64,000 nt of DNA from Tupaia tana (GCA_026018925.1 JAKSZU010000008.1:6066415-6130414), one strand, 5' to 3'. Shown: positions 11,764 to 23,397, counted from the stretch's first letter. Notes: a model not told the origin generated them from the letters alone. Program-made: numbers and translations.

Positions 11764-12016
11764 AGGGGACCAGCAGTTAGCGTAATGGCTATGTTGCTGG
11801 ACTCCCGTGTAGTCGACCGCAGTTCAGGTCCCAGACCCAGTGGCTTAAACTCATGCCGGGCGCGTGTGCATGCATGCCCGAGATCCCAAGAGGAGAATGG
11901 AGGAGAAGGGATTGCGACATGGCCATCCCCCCTGGCGGGTGATTTCTCGCTTTTTGTCTCTCTGTCTCTCTCTGTCTTTCTGGAGAGCGCACATGCCCTT
12001 TAGCAAAAACCTCTCC

Positions 12017-12047
<31 letters not shown>

Positions 12048-12050
12048 GAA
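11764..12050 (+). mobile_element. SINE-A copy with 16-bp target-site duplication
   Basis: The head (GGGGACCAGCAGTTAGCGTA) and all body landmarks are present, with a poly(A) tail of about 26 A. AAAGATAGTAAGATAG flanks it at 11748-11763 and 12051-12066. The frames at 11785-12058 in both directions are artefacts of this SINE. Confidence 0.9.
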
Positions 12051-12966
12051 AAAGATAGTAAGATAGGTATCACATGGATTTCAGAAGAGAAAAAGAAAAA
12101 GAACCAGATAAATTTACAATGAAACAGACAATATTACAACAGATATAACAGAAATACAAAAAATCATTAAAGAATAGTGTGACTGATTACACACCAATAA
12201 ACAAGAAAACCTGGATGAGATGGACACATATAATCTACCAAGACTGAATCAGGAAGCCAGAGAAAGCCTGAATAAACCAATAGTAAGCAATGAAATTGAA
12301 TCAGTGCTAAATAACCGCCGAAAAAAGAAAAGCCCAGGTCCTGATGGTTTCACTTCTGAATTCTATGAAACTTTTAATAAAGAGCTAACCTCTTTCTACT
12401 CAAACTATTTTTAAAGATCCAAAAGGAAGAAACCCTCTGAAATTCGTTTTATGAAGCCTCCATAACCCTTATCTCCCAAATAGACAAGGATATAACAAAA
12501 AAAAAAGAACAAAACAAAACAAAAACAAACAGACAATAAAACCCAAAAAAACTCCAGACTACTATCTCTGATTAATGTAGATGCAAAAGTTCTTAACAAG
12601 ATATTGGCAAATCGTATTCAATGACACCTTAAAAAGATAATAAACCATGACCTGGTAGGCTTTGTTTCAGGGATGCAAGGATAGTTCAACATACAGAAAA
12701 CCATAAATGTAATATATCATTTTAACAGAAAGAAAGATAAAAATCAAATGATTATATCAATCGATGCAGAAAAAGTGTCTGATAAAATACAACATTCCGT
12801 AATGATTAAGTTTCTCAACAAAATTGGCGTAGAAGGAACATTTCTTAACACAATCAAAGCCACATATAAAAAACCCATAGCTAAATCAAAGTGAATAGGG
12901 AAAAACTGAAAGATTTTCAGCTAAAAACTGGAACAATACAAGGCTGCCTACTCCCTCCATTTCTTT

Positions 12967-13240
12967 CTTTTTTTTTTTTTTCTTTTTTTGGAGAGGTTTT
13001 TGCTATAGGGCGCATGCGCTCGCCAGACAGACAGAGAGAGACAGAGAGATGGAAAGCAGGAAATCACCCCCCAGGGGGGATGGCCACGCCGCAATCCCTT
13101 CTCCTCCATTCTCCTCTCGGGATCTTGGGCACGCACGCACACGCGCCCGGCGTGAGTTTAAGCCGCCGGGTCCGGGACTCGAACCGCGGTCGACTACATG
13201 GGAGTCCAGCGACATAGCCATTACGCTAACTGCTGGTCCC
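12967..13240 (-). mobile_element. SINE-A copy near consensus, inserted in L1
   Basis: Read on the reverse strand, box B is intact (GGTTCGAGTCC) and the head and body are CpG-rich (CACGCCGGGCGCGTGTGCG), meaning little methylation decay. A duplication CCTCCATTTCTTT flanks it (12954-12966; 13241-13253). It splits the L1 ORF2 remnant, so it is younger than that L1. The 108-aa and 129-aa frames here are SINE translations, not genes. Confidence 0.93.
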
Positions 13241-14454
13241 CCTCCATTTCTTTTTAATATAGTAGTGGAAGTCTTAGTCAGTGCAATCAGACCAGAGACT
13301 AAAAGAAAAGGCATTTGAGTAGGAAAAAAAGCAAAGTTATCTCTATTCTCAGATGACATGATTATAAACATAGAAAATCCAAAGTAATCCACAAGAGATA
13401 AATGAATACAGTAAAGTGGCAGGATACAAAGTCAGCATACAAAAATCTATAGCATTTCTTTACAACAAGAATGAACAGACTGAGGTAGAACTGAAGAAAG
13501 CAATTCCATTTACAATACCCACTAAATAAGATCTCTAGGGATAAACTTAACCAAAGAAGTCAAAGACCTCTATAAGGAAAAGTATGAAAAACTAAACAAA
13601 GAAATTAAAAATTATCCTAAAAAGTGAAGGACACCCCATGTTTCTGGATTAAAAAATTAATATAATCAAAATGTCAATCTACCCAAACTAATCTACAAAT
13701 TTAACACAATGCCAATCAAATTACCAGAGATGTTCTTCACAGATTTAGGAAAAACAATCACAGAATTTAATCTGGAATCATAAAAGATCTCATATTGCTA
13801 AGGCAATCCTGTGCAAGAACAGTGGAGTAGGAGGCATCTCACTTCCTGACCCCAAAATATATTACAAAGCTGTGATAATCAAAACAGCATTTGTTTTGGC
13901 ACACAAAACAGGCATGTGAATCAGTGGAACAGAATACAGACCCCAGAAATAAAACCCAAAACATACAGCCAACTAATTTTTGGTAAAGGACACCAGTCAA
14001 TCCAGTGGTGAAAAGAAAATCTACAGCAAATAGTTCTGTAAAAACTGACTATCCATCTACAGAAAGATGAAAATGAACTCATATCTATCACCATTAAAAA
14101 ATCTCAACTCAAAATGGATAAAAAATTGAAACCTAAGGCCTCAAACTATAAAACTACTGGTGGATAATACAGGGGAAATTCTTGGAGACATCAGAGTATG
14201 CAAAGGCAAAGACTTCTTAAATAAGATCCCTGAAGCATAGGCTATAATCCCAAAAATAGACAAGTGGGATTATATCAGGTTTAAAAGCTTCTTCTCAGCA
14301 CAAGAAACAATAATTAGAGTGAATTGGCAACCCTCGGAATGGAAGAATGTATACGAAAACTATTCTTCAGATAAGGGACTGATAACCAGAATATATAGGG
14401 AACTCAAGCAGCCTATCCATTAAAAAAATAAATAAAATAAAATAAATAATTCAA

Positions 14455-14716
14455 GGGACCAGCAGTTGGCGTAATGGCTATGTCAGTGGACTCCCATGTA
14501 GTTGACCGCAATTTGAGTCCTGGACTCGGTGGCGTAAACTCACGCCAGGAGCATGTGCATGCCCAAGATCCCGAGAGGAGAATGGAGGAGAAGGGATTGC
14601 GGCGTGGCCATCCCCCCTGGTGGGTTATTTCTTACTTTCTGTCTCTTTGTCTCTCTCTGTCTTCCTGGCGAGCATACATGCCCTATAGCCAAAACCTCTC
14701 CACACACACAAACAAA
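14455..14716 (+). mobile_element. SINE-A copy, second insertion in the 12-15.6 kb L1
   Basis: The head GGGACCAGCAGTTGGCGTAA begins at about 14455. The 3' end is CCTCTCC followed by a CACACACACAAACAAAAA tail. The flanks 'aataattcaa' and 'aatcaatccaa' (14717-14727) look like a diverged duplication of the L1 target. L1 sequence resumes directly at 'ctaaaaagtggacaaatgag'. Confidence 0.85.
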
Positions 14717-15978
14717 AATCAATCCAACTAAAAAGTGGACAAATGAGCTGAGACAACTCTCTAAGGACAGCCAAAACACATATGAAAAAAATGCTCAACA
14801 TCCCTTCTCATGAGGAAAACGTAAATCAAAACCACAATGAGATACCACCTAACCCAGTAAGAATGACTAATATTAAAAAAATAAAAAATGAGAAATGCTG
14901 ACAAGGTTGTGGTGAAACGGGAACTCTCCTACACTGTTGGTGGGAATGTAAATTAGTGCAGCCACTGTGGAGAAAAATATGGAGGTTTCTCAAAGATCTA
15001 CAAATAGAACTACCATATGATCCAGCAATTCCACACTTGGGTATCTACCCAAAGGATCAGAACACACTCAGTCAGAAATAACATGCAAATCCATGTTTAT
15101 TGCAGCGTTATTCACAATTGCTAAGTCATGGAATCACTGAATGTCCATGAACAGATGAATGGGTGGAAAAAGTGTGGCACATATACACTAAGGAATACTA
15201 CCTGGCCATGAAAAACAACAAGACTCTGGAATTTGATAGAAAGTGGATGAATGTGGAAGATTTACTGCTAAGCAAGGCAAGCTAGACTACAAAAGAGAGA
15301 CATTGTATGTCCCCACTTAATATATACCGAATGTACACACTTGATAGCAGAAACTGAAAGATTAGAAGAAATAAATGCATGAAGAACAATTGCAGATAGT
15401 AGTGACAGTGTGGAAGGAGACTGGGAAATTGGGGAGGGGGAGAGGAAAGGAATCAAGAGGAAAAAGAAAGAAGCAAAACATTTAATGGACACAAAAATGT
15501 AGCATTGTCTGTTGATGATAACTTGTATGATAATATCTTTAACTTGATTAAAATGGTGTATTCATGGTAGGAAAATTCATTTTGCAAGCAGTAATGATAT
15601 ACAGTGATTAAATCTGTAAAAATTATAATAAACATATTTTTTAATTTTACTGAAAAAATAAGATACTGAGTGAATTAAGGTTGTTGTTTGCTAATACATT
15701 TGGTTTTATTAAATCCATGATTTGTTGTTTTCATTTATTGAATTATTCATTTATTGAAAGTATTCAAAATATTTTCTCTTAATTATATAAAATGATGAAA
15801 TATATTTGTTTTTTTAATTTATTTTGTCAAACAGCAGTATAACACTAAAAATTTAAGAAAAAATAAATAAAAATTATCTTACTTTGATTATGGAGATATA
15901 CAAAAATGAATTCACGTAGTTCATAAGTGCTTGTCTTACCAAGATAATTACTATATTTGATGAAGAAATATTTAAAAT

Positions 15979-15983
<5 letters not shown>

Positions 15984-16022
<39 letters not shown>

Positions 16023-16273
16023 TATTTTTGAGAGTTTTTTTTTTTGCTATAGGGCGTGTGCACTCACCAGACAGAGAGAGACAGAGAGACAGCGAGAAAT
16101 TACCCCCCAGGGGGATGGCCACGCCGCAATCCCTTCTCCTCCATTCTCTCGGGATCTTGGGCACGCACGCACATGTGCCTGGCGTGAGTTTCAAGCCACC
16201 GGGTCCGGGACTCGAACCGCGGTCGACTACGTGGGAGTCCAGCGACATAGCCATTACGCTAACTGCTGGTCCC
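15984..16273 (-). mobile_element. SINE-A copy with TTTC microsatellite tail
   Basis: On the reverse strand the head, intact box B (GGTTCGAGTCC) and body are clear. Its A-tail has become (GAAA)n, seen here as (TTTC)n at about 15984-16022. TAAAATTCTTT flanks the element (15973-15983; 16274-16284). High CpG content marks it as young. Confidence 0.9.
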
Positions 16274-16284
16274 TAAAATTCTTT

Positions 16285-16920
16285 ATTTTTTTAAAACTTT
16301 AAATGAAGATTATTGCATCATCTTAGTTGATCTTTGATAAGTATTTTACTATACATTGTATCTGCTAAAAATTAAATGTGGTTCAGTAACAGAAGTATTT
16401 TCACATTCAAGTTAAATGAATTTATGAAATTCATTTAAAAATTCAACCCACTGAATTCAAAGTGACACTTTTTACTTTAATTACTTAGTGAGTAACCTGA
16501 TTATTTTTAAACTTGAAGCTTGTATTCCTAAACAAGAAATAAAATAAAATAAGGTAGAGCTACAAAAGTCCATGAGAATGGGACAAAAACACTGGACTTT
16601 ATTTTTGCCCATTATGTTAGTATGTGATAAGACCGTATATGTTCAATTCTTTTTGCATATTCACAAAGACCTTAGTTTTAGAAGAAAGTAAAACATGCTC
16701 TCCTTCAATTTCCCCAGCACCATATTGATCTAATATAAAATAGCAGAAATTTTGTTAGCAGAATATGCTTGTTAAAAAATGGTTAAATTAAGAAAGGAAG
16801 TGACTTAGGTGCTGTTTAAGTACAACTAGGGGAAAGTGCACGGAGAAGAGGGTTGGGAGGTACCCTTGTTCCTCTCCCTGTTGCTCCAGTCATTGCAAAT
16901 CTCAAATCTCAAGCTTTAAA
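16285..16920. other. AT-rich single-copy stretch
   Basis: No repeat, RNA or exon is recognised. It is AT-rich throughout. Confidence 0.35.
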
Positions 16921-16926
16921 GAAAAA

Positions 16927-17195
16927 TAATTTTTTTCCTTGTTTTGTTTTACTGTTGAGAGATTTTGCTTAGGGCACTTGTGCTCGCAAAAGAGACAGAA
17001 AACGAGAAATTAACACCCCCCCCCCCAGGGGGGATGGCCACTTTGCAATCCCTTCTATTCCAGTCTCCTCTCGGGATTTTGGGCAGGCATACACACGCAC
17101 CTGGCATGAGTTTCAAGTTGCAGGGTCTGGGACTCAAACTGCAGTCAACTACGTGGGTTTCCAGCGACCTAACCATTACGTCATCTGCTGGTCCC
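16927..17195 (-). mobile_element. SINE intermediate between B and A, expanded C tract
   Basis: The reverse-strand order is head, tRNA-like part, body, palindrome. The head ends 'GGGACCAGCAGATGACGTAA', between the B and A forms. The palindrome has grown to 11 C followed by A and 6 G (17016-17033). AAAGAAAAA flanks it (16918-16926; 17196-17204). Confidence 0.82.
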
Positions 17196-17204
17196 AAAGA
17201 AAAA

Positions 17205-18180
17205 GACATCTTAAATGCAAGTATCATTTTATTTTTGAGTCACCTCCCAAATGATGCACAAAACTTCATTTATCCTGCTGTTTAATCCACATCCTATTTT
17301 ATTTTATTTTGTGAACATCTGTGTCTCTTGTGAAGACCAAATAACTGTTTGTAAAGGCTGTCCCTGAGTCAGTAGTACTCTCCTGAAAACGGCGCCTGCT
17401 AGTTCTGCGTCCCGATAACTCTGCCCACCCCTGCGCTGCCCTTCACATCCACCCACCCTGAGCCACATCCTCCCAGCCCCTTCTCAGGAGAGCGGAAGGC
17501 ACCCGGGAGTCAGGCAGACACAGCCCCTCCCCGGCTCTGCGGTCCCCCAGGCAGGCTGCTCACCTGTGGTTTCATGCAGCTGAGGGCGGGAGTGCTCCCC
17601 TATGTTTCCATTCACCAGTGGGAGCAGAAGGGACCATGTTGCCATGCTGACACCCTAGTTTAATATTGCATCACATGACCTTTTCTTTTAAAAAAATTAA
17701 ATTCTCATTTAGATTATCATACGATTGTTCTTCCTGAAAATGCCAGAGCAGCCAGGCACACGGCCCTGGGCCAGAGTGAGCTCTTCCAGACGATGTGGGC
17801 AGTACCACTCGCCTCAGGGCGCAGCTCAGGAAAGACAGGCGCTTCTACTTAGCGCTTGCAGTTCCTAGGACCTAGGGAGCCACAGGAGGGCTCAGGACGG
17901 CCATGCTACCATTTGTCCCACACGCTGTCGGACAGACTTCTGGGAGCTGCTCTGTAAGTCATGCCTCGGGAGGATGTGGGCAGGTAACGGGGTCCTCAGG
18001 TAAAACACCCCTGTGCAGGCTCTGTGTGCTGTATGGCCCCCTCTGTTTTAGACACGGAAATGAACTGAACTTCAAAGCTTAACTCACTAAAACACAAAAT
18101 TTTAAGATCTGAAGACATTTGTACCTTAAAGTATAGACTTTCTTTTGATAAGGGATTTTCCATTTTTTTTAGAAAACTAT
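17205..18180. other. Single-copy, GC-richer stretch
   Basis: The region 17350-17990 is GC-richer than its surroundings, with several C-rich runs, but no open frame with known similarity. It could be a conserved or regulatory stretch; nothing specific identifies it. Confidence 0.3.
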
Positions 18181-18183
18181 GGG

Positions 18184-18450
18184 GAGGACCAGCAGATGCC
18201 ATGAAGGTTAAGGTGGCTGGATCCCTCACGTCTAACTGCATGGGGTGAATCCTGGGCCTGCCAGTTTAAAAACACACCAGGTGCATGTGTGTGCATGCCC
18301 AAAATCTCAGGAGAAACGGAGGAGAAGGGATTGTTAGTGAAGCCATTCCCCCTGTGGGACAATTTCTCTCTTCCTATTTTGCTCTCTTTCTCTCTTCCTC
18401 CTCTGTCTCTCTCCAGCAAGTGTATGTGCCCAATAGCAAAACTAAAAAAT
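18184..18450 (+). mobile_element. SINE-B copy, first of a tandem pair
   Basis: The head GAGGACCAGCAGATGCCATG, the body AAAATCTCAGGAGAAACGGA and the CT block with the 3' 'cccaatagcaaaac' end are clear. It is followed within about 12 bases by a second SINE-B in the same orientation. 'tatgggg'-like motifs occur before it (18178-18184), between the two (about 18452-18458) and after the second ('cgtgggg', 18698-18704). Confidence 0.78.
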
Positions 18451-18462
18451 ATATGGGGATGG

Positions 18463-18690
18463 GCCAGCAGGTGTCGGGGGTCAAGGCACTGGATTGAACA
18501 TGGCCAGCTGTGCGGTTCAAGTCTCAGACCTCACAGCTTGAAAATCACGCCAGGCGCATGTGCATGCATATCCAAAATCCTGCGTGGAGAATGGAGGAGA
18601 AGGGACTGTGGCATGGCCATCTCTCCTGGGCTGATTTTGCACTTTCTCCGCCTAGCAAGTACATGTACCCAATGACAAAAGCAACAGTTA
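18463..18690 (+). mobile_element. SINE-B copy, second of a tandem pair
   Basis: The head GGGCCAGCAGGTGTCGGGGG follows at once after the first copy. The body reads CCAAAATCCTGCGTGGAGAA, the CT block is shortened, and the 3' end reads 'acccaatgacaaaagcaac'. It is more degraded than the first. Confidence 0.72.
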
Positions 18691-19207
18691 AAATACGTGG
18701 GGCTATCTTGTCAGAGATGGCAGGCGCAGGGGGGGCCCACGCAGTGGCGAGAACTGTGGTTCACATGCAGGCTTCCTTTCTCTCTGACCCACAGCCACCC
18801 ACACCCACATAAGCCAAGACCGGGCTGCAGGGGGTGTGCCGAGCAGTCTGGCTGGGCCATGCGCAGAGCGCCTGCTCTGTGACAGCGGGAGTTCCTGGGG
18901 GCGTGTTCTCACCCTTCCAGCTCATGTCCATCCGCAGCCTGAACGGACTAACCATTCCGCTGCGCTCTTACCTAAACCTACTTCATAGGGATTACCACGA
19001 TGCACTTGCATGACTTTTGGGCTGTTTCCTTTCAGAAACTGTGAGCTCCTGTGTCTCACTTCAGTGTCCTTTTTGTACTCAGAACACATTTATGAATGTC
19101 CCCAGAGCACCTAGCACGCGCCAGGCCGTCCTGCAGGTGCCGACGAGGCCATCTGGGAGGTGCGTTCTGTTTCTCCTCCAGCTGAGGAACCGCTTGCACA
19201 GTACGTA

Positions 19208-19412
19208 GCAGGTCCCTAACGGGCGTCCTGGCCCTGAGTGATGCAGCGGAACCCAGCTCGTGAATCCAGGGCTCCCCAACCAGAGAGCTCAGGTGTGCCT
19301 GGGACCCTGGCTGGCTGAGGCTGGGCGGAGGCTGCAGCGAGCTGACCTGTCAGGGGTGCCCTTCACTCTTGCTCTCTTTCCCTCTCTCTCAGAAGAAATT
19401 AAAATAAAATTC
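19208..19412 (+). mobile_element. SINE-C copy, diverged
   Basis: The order is CCTGGCCCTGAGTGATGCAG, a body with CTGGCTGGCTGAGGCTGGGC, then CTGTCAGGGGTGCCC, a CT-rich block and an A/T-rich tail (AAATTAAAATAAAAT). These are the SINE-C landmarks in order. CpG-rich positions suggest either local GC bias or slower decay. Confidence 0.6.
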
Positions 19413-19584
19413 TTGCTCTACCAAACTTAACTCATCACGAAAGGAGACAAATTAGAAACACAGACAATACGTAGTTGGATAGAGTAGAAACAAAAAGAAA
19501 AAAAAGAACAGCTGGACAAGTTAGAAGTAAGGAAAAGAAATGTCCGAAGGTGATTTTTTTTTGGACAAGAAATAAAACAGGGAG

Positions 19585-19830
19585 ATACGGGAAAAGCTGA
19601 GAATGAGGGCTTTGGGATTTTAAAGGCTGAAGTCAGAGAAGGCCTTGCTAACAAGGAGCCGTTGAAGCAAACCTGAAGCAAGCGGGCCACAGCCGTGCAG
19701 GGAACAGCATTTCAGACACAGGAAGAGTGGGCGAGGCCGAGGGAGTCCAGCAGGGCGGGGACAAGGAGGGGGCGACGAGAGCAGACCAAAGTAAGGATTT
19801 TGTCTTTTCCTCTGAGAAGCGGGAAAGCCC
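19585..19830. mobile_element. Ancient mammalian interspersed repeat, same class as 2740-3420
   Basis: 'aggctgaagtcagagaaggccttgctaacaaggagccg' and 'cagggaacagcatttcagacac' are old high-copy mammalian repeat wording. The class is unresolved and it has no coding value. Confidence 0.45.
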
Positions 19831-19834
19831 TTCA

Positions 19835-20745
19835 ATAATTTCCTTCCAGCTGCCTCAGGGAATGAGTCTTCAGCAAGGGAGGACAGAGGGAAGCCCTGCA
19901 GTGAAGGCTCTGGGGGGGGGGGGGACAGCGGTGCAGGTGCTGGGGAGAGGTCAGGGCGTGGCCTCGGGTTGTCTGGGCAGAGTGAACACCAGGAATGGAG
20001 AGGGGCTGTCCTTCGTCCCCGTCTACTGACACCGGGAGGCCTGTAGGTGTGTCCCTTGACCCGGCTCGTGACACGGTCTGTGTGATCCGAGTTTGTGACC
20101 ATCACGGGGATCTGCGGGGCTGGGAGCTACACAGCCGGCTGAGGCTCGGGAACGAGACCTGGGTGTGTACGCCTATTTACAAGCAGGTGTCTGGGAACCT
20201 GAATGAGGTCACCGAGTGTCACAGGACACACCTCAGGAGCTCAGAATTCACAGTCCAGGGGCTGTCGAGGAGGAAGATCAATGAGAACCAAAAGATACGG
20301 CCTGAGAGGAGGAGGGAATCAGGGAGGCTGGACTGTCAGAAGTCTTTGCTGTGGAGGAGTGAGCCTTCCAGCCCTGCCTGCAGGGGACTCTCAGCGCTGC
20401 CTGCGCCCTCCCACCGGGATTCGGCGAACTCGGGCACACCCCGGCTTTGGGCGGGCTTTCACCTGCTCAAGGCGGGGCGGCTTTCACACAACACTGGGCA
20501 CAGCCTCCTGGGCACAGCCTCCTGGGCACAGCCTCCGAGGCTCCAGAGCGATGGCCGTGAGCGCTTGGAGCACCTGAGCAGCCTCAGTTTACTCTATCCT
20601 CAGACGGATGGCTGGGGGGAATGGAGTCGGCCCGCGATCCCGCACCGGAGGGCGAGAGCACGCCCTGGGCACGCTGCGCCCTGCCCTGCGAGGCTCTGCC
20701 CCCTGCCCTGACCTCGAGTGAGTCCCCACAGATACTTTTCTCACT
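19835..20745. other. GC-rich block with a 14-bp minisatellite
   Basis: GC content rises sharply here, with moderate CpG density at 20400-20700. CTGGGCACAGCCTC is repeated three times exactly (20494-20507, 20508-20521, 20522-20535). A 238-codon frame (19995-20711, +) crosses the block, but it shows no known domain and its composition fits a chance frame in GC-rich DNA. It could be a CpG-island-like or subtelomere-like patch; the evidence does not decide. Confidence 0.4.
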
Positions 20746-20750
20746 CCATC

Positions 20751-21011
20751 CTTTTTTTTTTTTTTGGAGAGGATTTTGCTATAGGGCGTGTGCGCTCACC
20801 AGACAGACAGAGACAGAGAGACAGAAAGCGAGAAATCACCCCCCAGGGGGGATGGCCACACCACAGTCCCTTTTCCTTTATTGTCCTCTCGGGATCTTGG
20901 GCACGCACGCACACACGTCTGGCGTGAGTTTAAGCCACCGGTCGGGGAGTCGAACCGTGGTCGACTGCATGTGAGTCCAGTGACATAGCCATTACGTTAA
21001 GGGCGGGTCCC
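20751..21011 (-). mobile_element. SINE-A copy with target-site duplication
   Basis: The element is complete on the reverse strand, with its poly(A) seen as a T run at 20751-20765. TCTCACTCCA flanks it (20739-20748; 21012-21021). The head end has changed from the usual TAACTGCTGGTCCC to 'TTAAGGGCGGGTCCC'. Confidence 0.88.
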
Positions 21012-21366
21012 TCTCACTCCACCTTGAGAATCAACCCCACGCAGGCGCAGCCACAGAGAACTGTGTCCTGTGCCTCGGCCGAGAACCACTGTGGGAATCC
21101 TTAAGGAGAGCACGTGCTGGGCTGGACGGCGGTGCAAAGCGCTGTGAAACTGGCACGTGGGTCCCCACCCCAGGCCTCCCTGAGAGCTGGGCACATGCAC
21201 ACCCGCACTCCAGGGCTGGCTGGCACAGGGCCTGAAGAACATACCCAGTGCCTGTCTGCCTACTACGCTGTTTCTCTCTCTCCCTGTTTTTCCTTGCGCA
21301 TGGAAGAAAGAAGCATGTAAGTTAAAAGAAAAAAGAAAACTCAAGCTCAGATGCCATTCTGCTCCT

Positions 21367-21783
21367 CTCTCTCTCTTTTTTTTACTCCCCCAAGATTTTT
21401 GCCGTAGGACATGCATGCTAGCCAGAGAGACAGAGAGAGAGACAGAGAGAGTGAAAGTAAGAAATCACCCTCTGAGAGGATGGCCACGCCATAATCCCTT
21501 CTCCTCCATTCTTATCCTGGAATTCTGGATAAATTCTTTCTCTTGTTTTTTTCCCCACATGGGATATGTATTCATCTTTTATGGCTCAGGACTAATATCA
21601 ATATCATCTCCTCCATGAAGTGTCTCCACGACCTCCAGGCTAATACTTTTGTCTACTGTGTCCCCAAAGTGCGTCTTCACACATATGAACAGAGTGATTG
21701 TCAAGCCTCCAGGTCCAGGGCTTGAACCATGGTCGGCCACGTGGGAGTCCAGCACCTTAACTTCCATGCCACCTGCTGGCCCT
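21367..21783 (-). mobile_element. SINE-B copy containing about 140 bp of foreign sequence
   Basis: The 3' part (21367-21530: CT block, palindrome remnant, CTTCTCCTCCATTCT) and the 5' part (about 21670-21783: body end, tRNA-like region, head) belong to one SINE-B in the reverse orientation. Between them lie about 140 bp, including 'atatcatctcctccatgaagtgtctccacgacctcc', wording typical of an old L2 3' end. The outer flanks CCATTCTGCTCCTCT (about 21353) and CCATTCTGCTTCTTT (21784 on) look like one duplication around the whole composite. Confidence 0.6.
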
Positions 21784-21789
21784 CCATTC

Positions 21790-22640
21790 TGCTTCTTTAC
21801 CTACACTGCTCTGTACCTGCCAGTTTCCCTGTGGGCTCATGTGTCCTGGCAGTGGCTTTGTCCTCTGGCCCTGTGACAGGAGGCCAAGGCTGTCCAGACT
21901 CACTGGGCTGACCCTTTGTGCAAGCAGTTCGGGAATGGGTGGTCTGTTTTTTATTCCCGCTCGTTGTCTTTTCTTGACTAGAAGTGACCAAGGGAGACAT
22001 TAACAGAATGAAGAGTGCCACACTGTTGTATCTGACAATTTGCTAAGATACGGTTGTTGAGGAGACCCCTACAGGTGGTGGAAACATGAATTAGAAACGA
22101 TTAAATGCAGAGTAAGCTGACTCACAGTCAAGGGGCCATCGGAAGCTCTGCTAACAAAACAACCCTGGCCTTAAAAAGGGACAGGACTAGATTGTTAACA
22201 GGGCAGGTTTCAGGTTAGGTGATTCATCAGAATGAAATGAAAGTTCCCCCCCCAGAATATAAAGGGACAGAGCCAGGGAAAGAACCTACCAATCTGGAAG
22301 AAAAGAAGCTGCTGGAACTTTGAAGAAGTTAGAGAATCAACACGTTGAATGGATATGCCTTCGCACTGAATTACTAATGGCATTATTATTCTCACAACTA
22401 ACCATGGAAGATAATGTGAAATAAAATAGTTCTCAAGTAATATCTGCAAGGGCTAAAAGGTGAATCAAATAGATGCCTTGTCCTTAGAAAGGTGGCCGTA
22501 TACAGAGATGGGATTATGCACGGTCAGTGCATGTGGTTTCTCTGTACTGTGGTCCCAGCCGCACCGGAAGCTCAGAGGCAGAGGATCTGCTTCCATTGCA
22601 CTGAGTGGACAGATGGATGAATGAATAACAAACAGCTCTG
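21790..22640. other. Single-copy stretch, nothing recognised
   Basis: No repeat or exon could be identified. Confidence 0.3.
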
Positions 22641-22649
22641 ATTCAAAGC

Positions 22650-22960
22650 AGTAAGAGCTTTAAAACAGACACGTGAAGACGCACTTTGGGAACACAGTAG
22701 ACAAAAGTATTAGCCATTCTGGAGGTCGTGGAGACACTTCATGGAGGAGATGATGTTGATATTAGCCCTGAGCCATGAAAGATGAATACATATCCCATGT
22801 GGGGAAAAAAGAAGAGAAAGAATTTTGCCAGGCACAGTCTGTAGCAGAGCTACGGTGGAAAGGGTGATTTATCACATGAAAAATAAGAACTAGCTCTAGG
22901 TATAGCATTTCCTTAGAAAATAAGATGGTGATAAAATTGGAAGAACAGAAAAAATAGGGG
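22650..22960. mobile_element. Probable ancient interspersed repeat fragment
   Basis: 'acttcatggaggagatgatgttgatattagccctgagccatgaaagatga' follows the common phrase pattern of an old mammalian repeat (aggaggtgat...tgagc...tgaaggatga). Heavily decayed. Confidence 0.35.
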
Positions 22961-23079
22961 TGGCACTTAGGGAAAAAAAGTTATTTTCTCCCACTGGAAG
23001 GGGGGAAATAAATGAGGAGAAAAATTATGTAAAAAAAAAAAAACATGTGAAAAGGTAGCAAAGAAGAGACTCAAGGTAA

Positions 23080-23275
23080 AGGTGGGGGCGGGACACTGTG
23101 TGATGATGACCACCTCGGAGGGGTCTGAATTCCTGCCCAGGGACCTCTCTGAGTCCATGGGGCATGTGCATGTCTGAGGCTGGCTGAAGGTGGGGTGAAC
23201 AGAGGCACCACAACCCTGTGGGGTGCTGTCCCTCTCTCTCTCTCTCATTCATTGAACAAATAAATGGATACACTT
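23080..23275 (+). mobile_element. SINE-C copy
   Basis: The landmarks appear in order: CCCAGGGACCTCTCTGAGTC, GGCATGTGCATG, CTGAGGCTGGCTGAAGGTGG, CACAACCCTGTGGGGTGCTG, then (CT)n, 'cattcattgaacaaataaat'. The head is diverged. No clear duplication was found. Confidence 0.65.
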
Positions 23276-23298
23276 TTTAAAAAAGGGCTACAATGAAT

Positions 23299-23397
23299 TC
23301 AGAACCAGCAGGTGGCATGGTGGTGAACATGCTGAACTCCCAGATGGCCAACCACAATGTGTGTCCCAGAGCTCCCAGATCGCTTTCTCTCTCTCTC

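Larger units (their letters stand above)
12067..15660 (+). mobile_element. 5'-truncated L1 (ORF2 to 3' UTR), interrupted by two SINEs
   Basis: The frame at 12220-12414 encodes an L1 ORF2 segment ([20 protein letters not shown], then [16 protein letters not shown]), the linker before the reverse transcriptase. Reverse transcriptase and C-terminal wording continues to about 15300, followed by a G-rich 3' UTR (15420-15450) and an A/T-rich end at about 15600-15660. SINE-A copies at 12967-13240 (reverse) and 14455-14716 (forward) interrupt it. Without them about 3.05 kb remains, half a full L1, so it was truncated at insertion as most L1s are. Many stops make it inactive. Confidence 0.88.

Noticed and set aside
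12891-13392. Frames of 108 and 129 residues on both strands
   Set aside because: They translate a SINE-A and its L1 flanks; the same peptide wording recurs wherever the SINE occurs.
19995-20711. 238-codon forward open frame
   Set aside because: Composition is that of GC-rich non-coding DNA, no domain, no splice or promoter context, and no recognisable similarity. Kept only as part of the GC-rich block.
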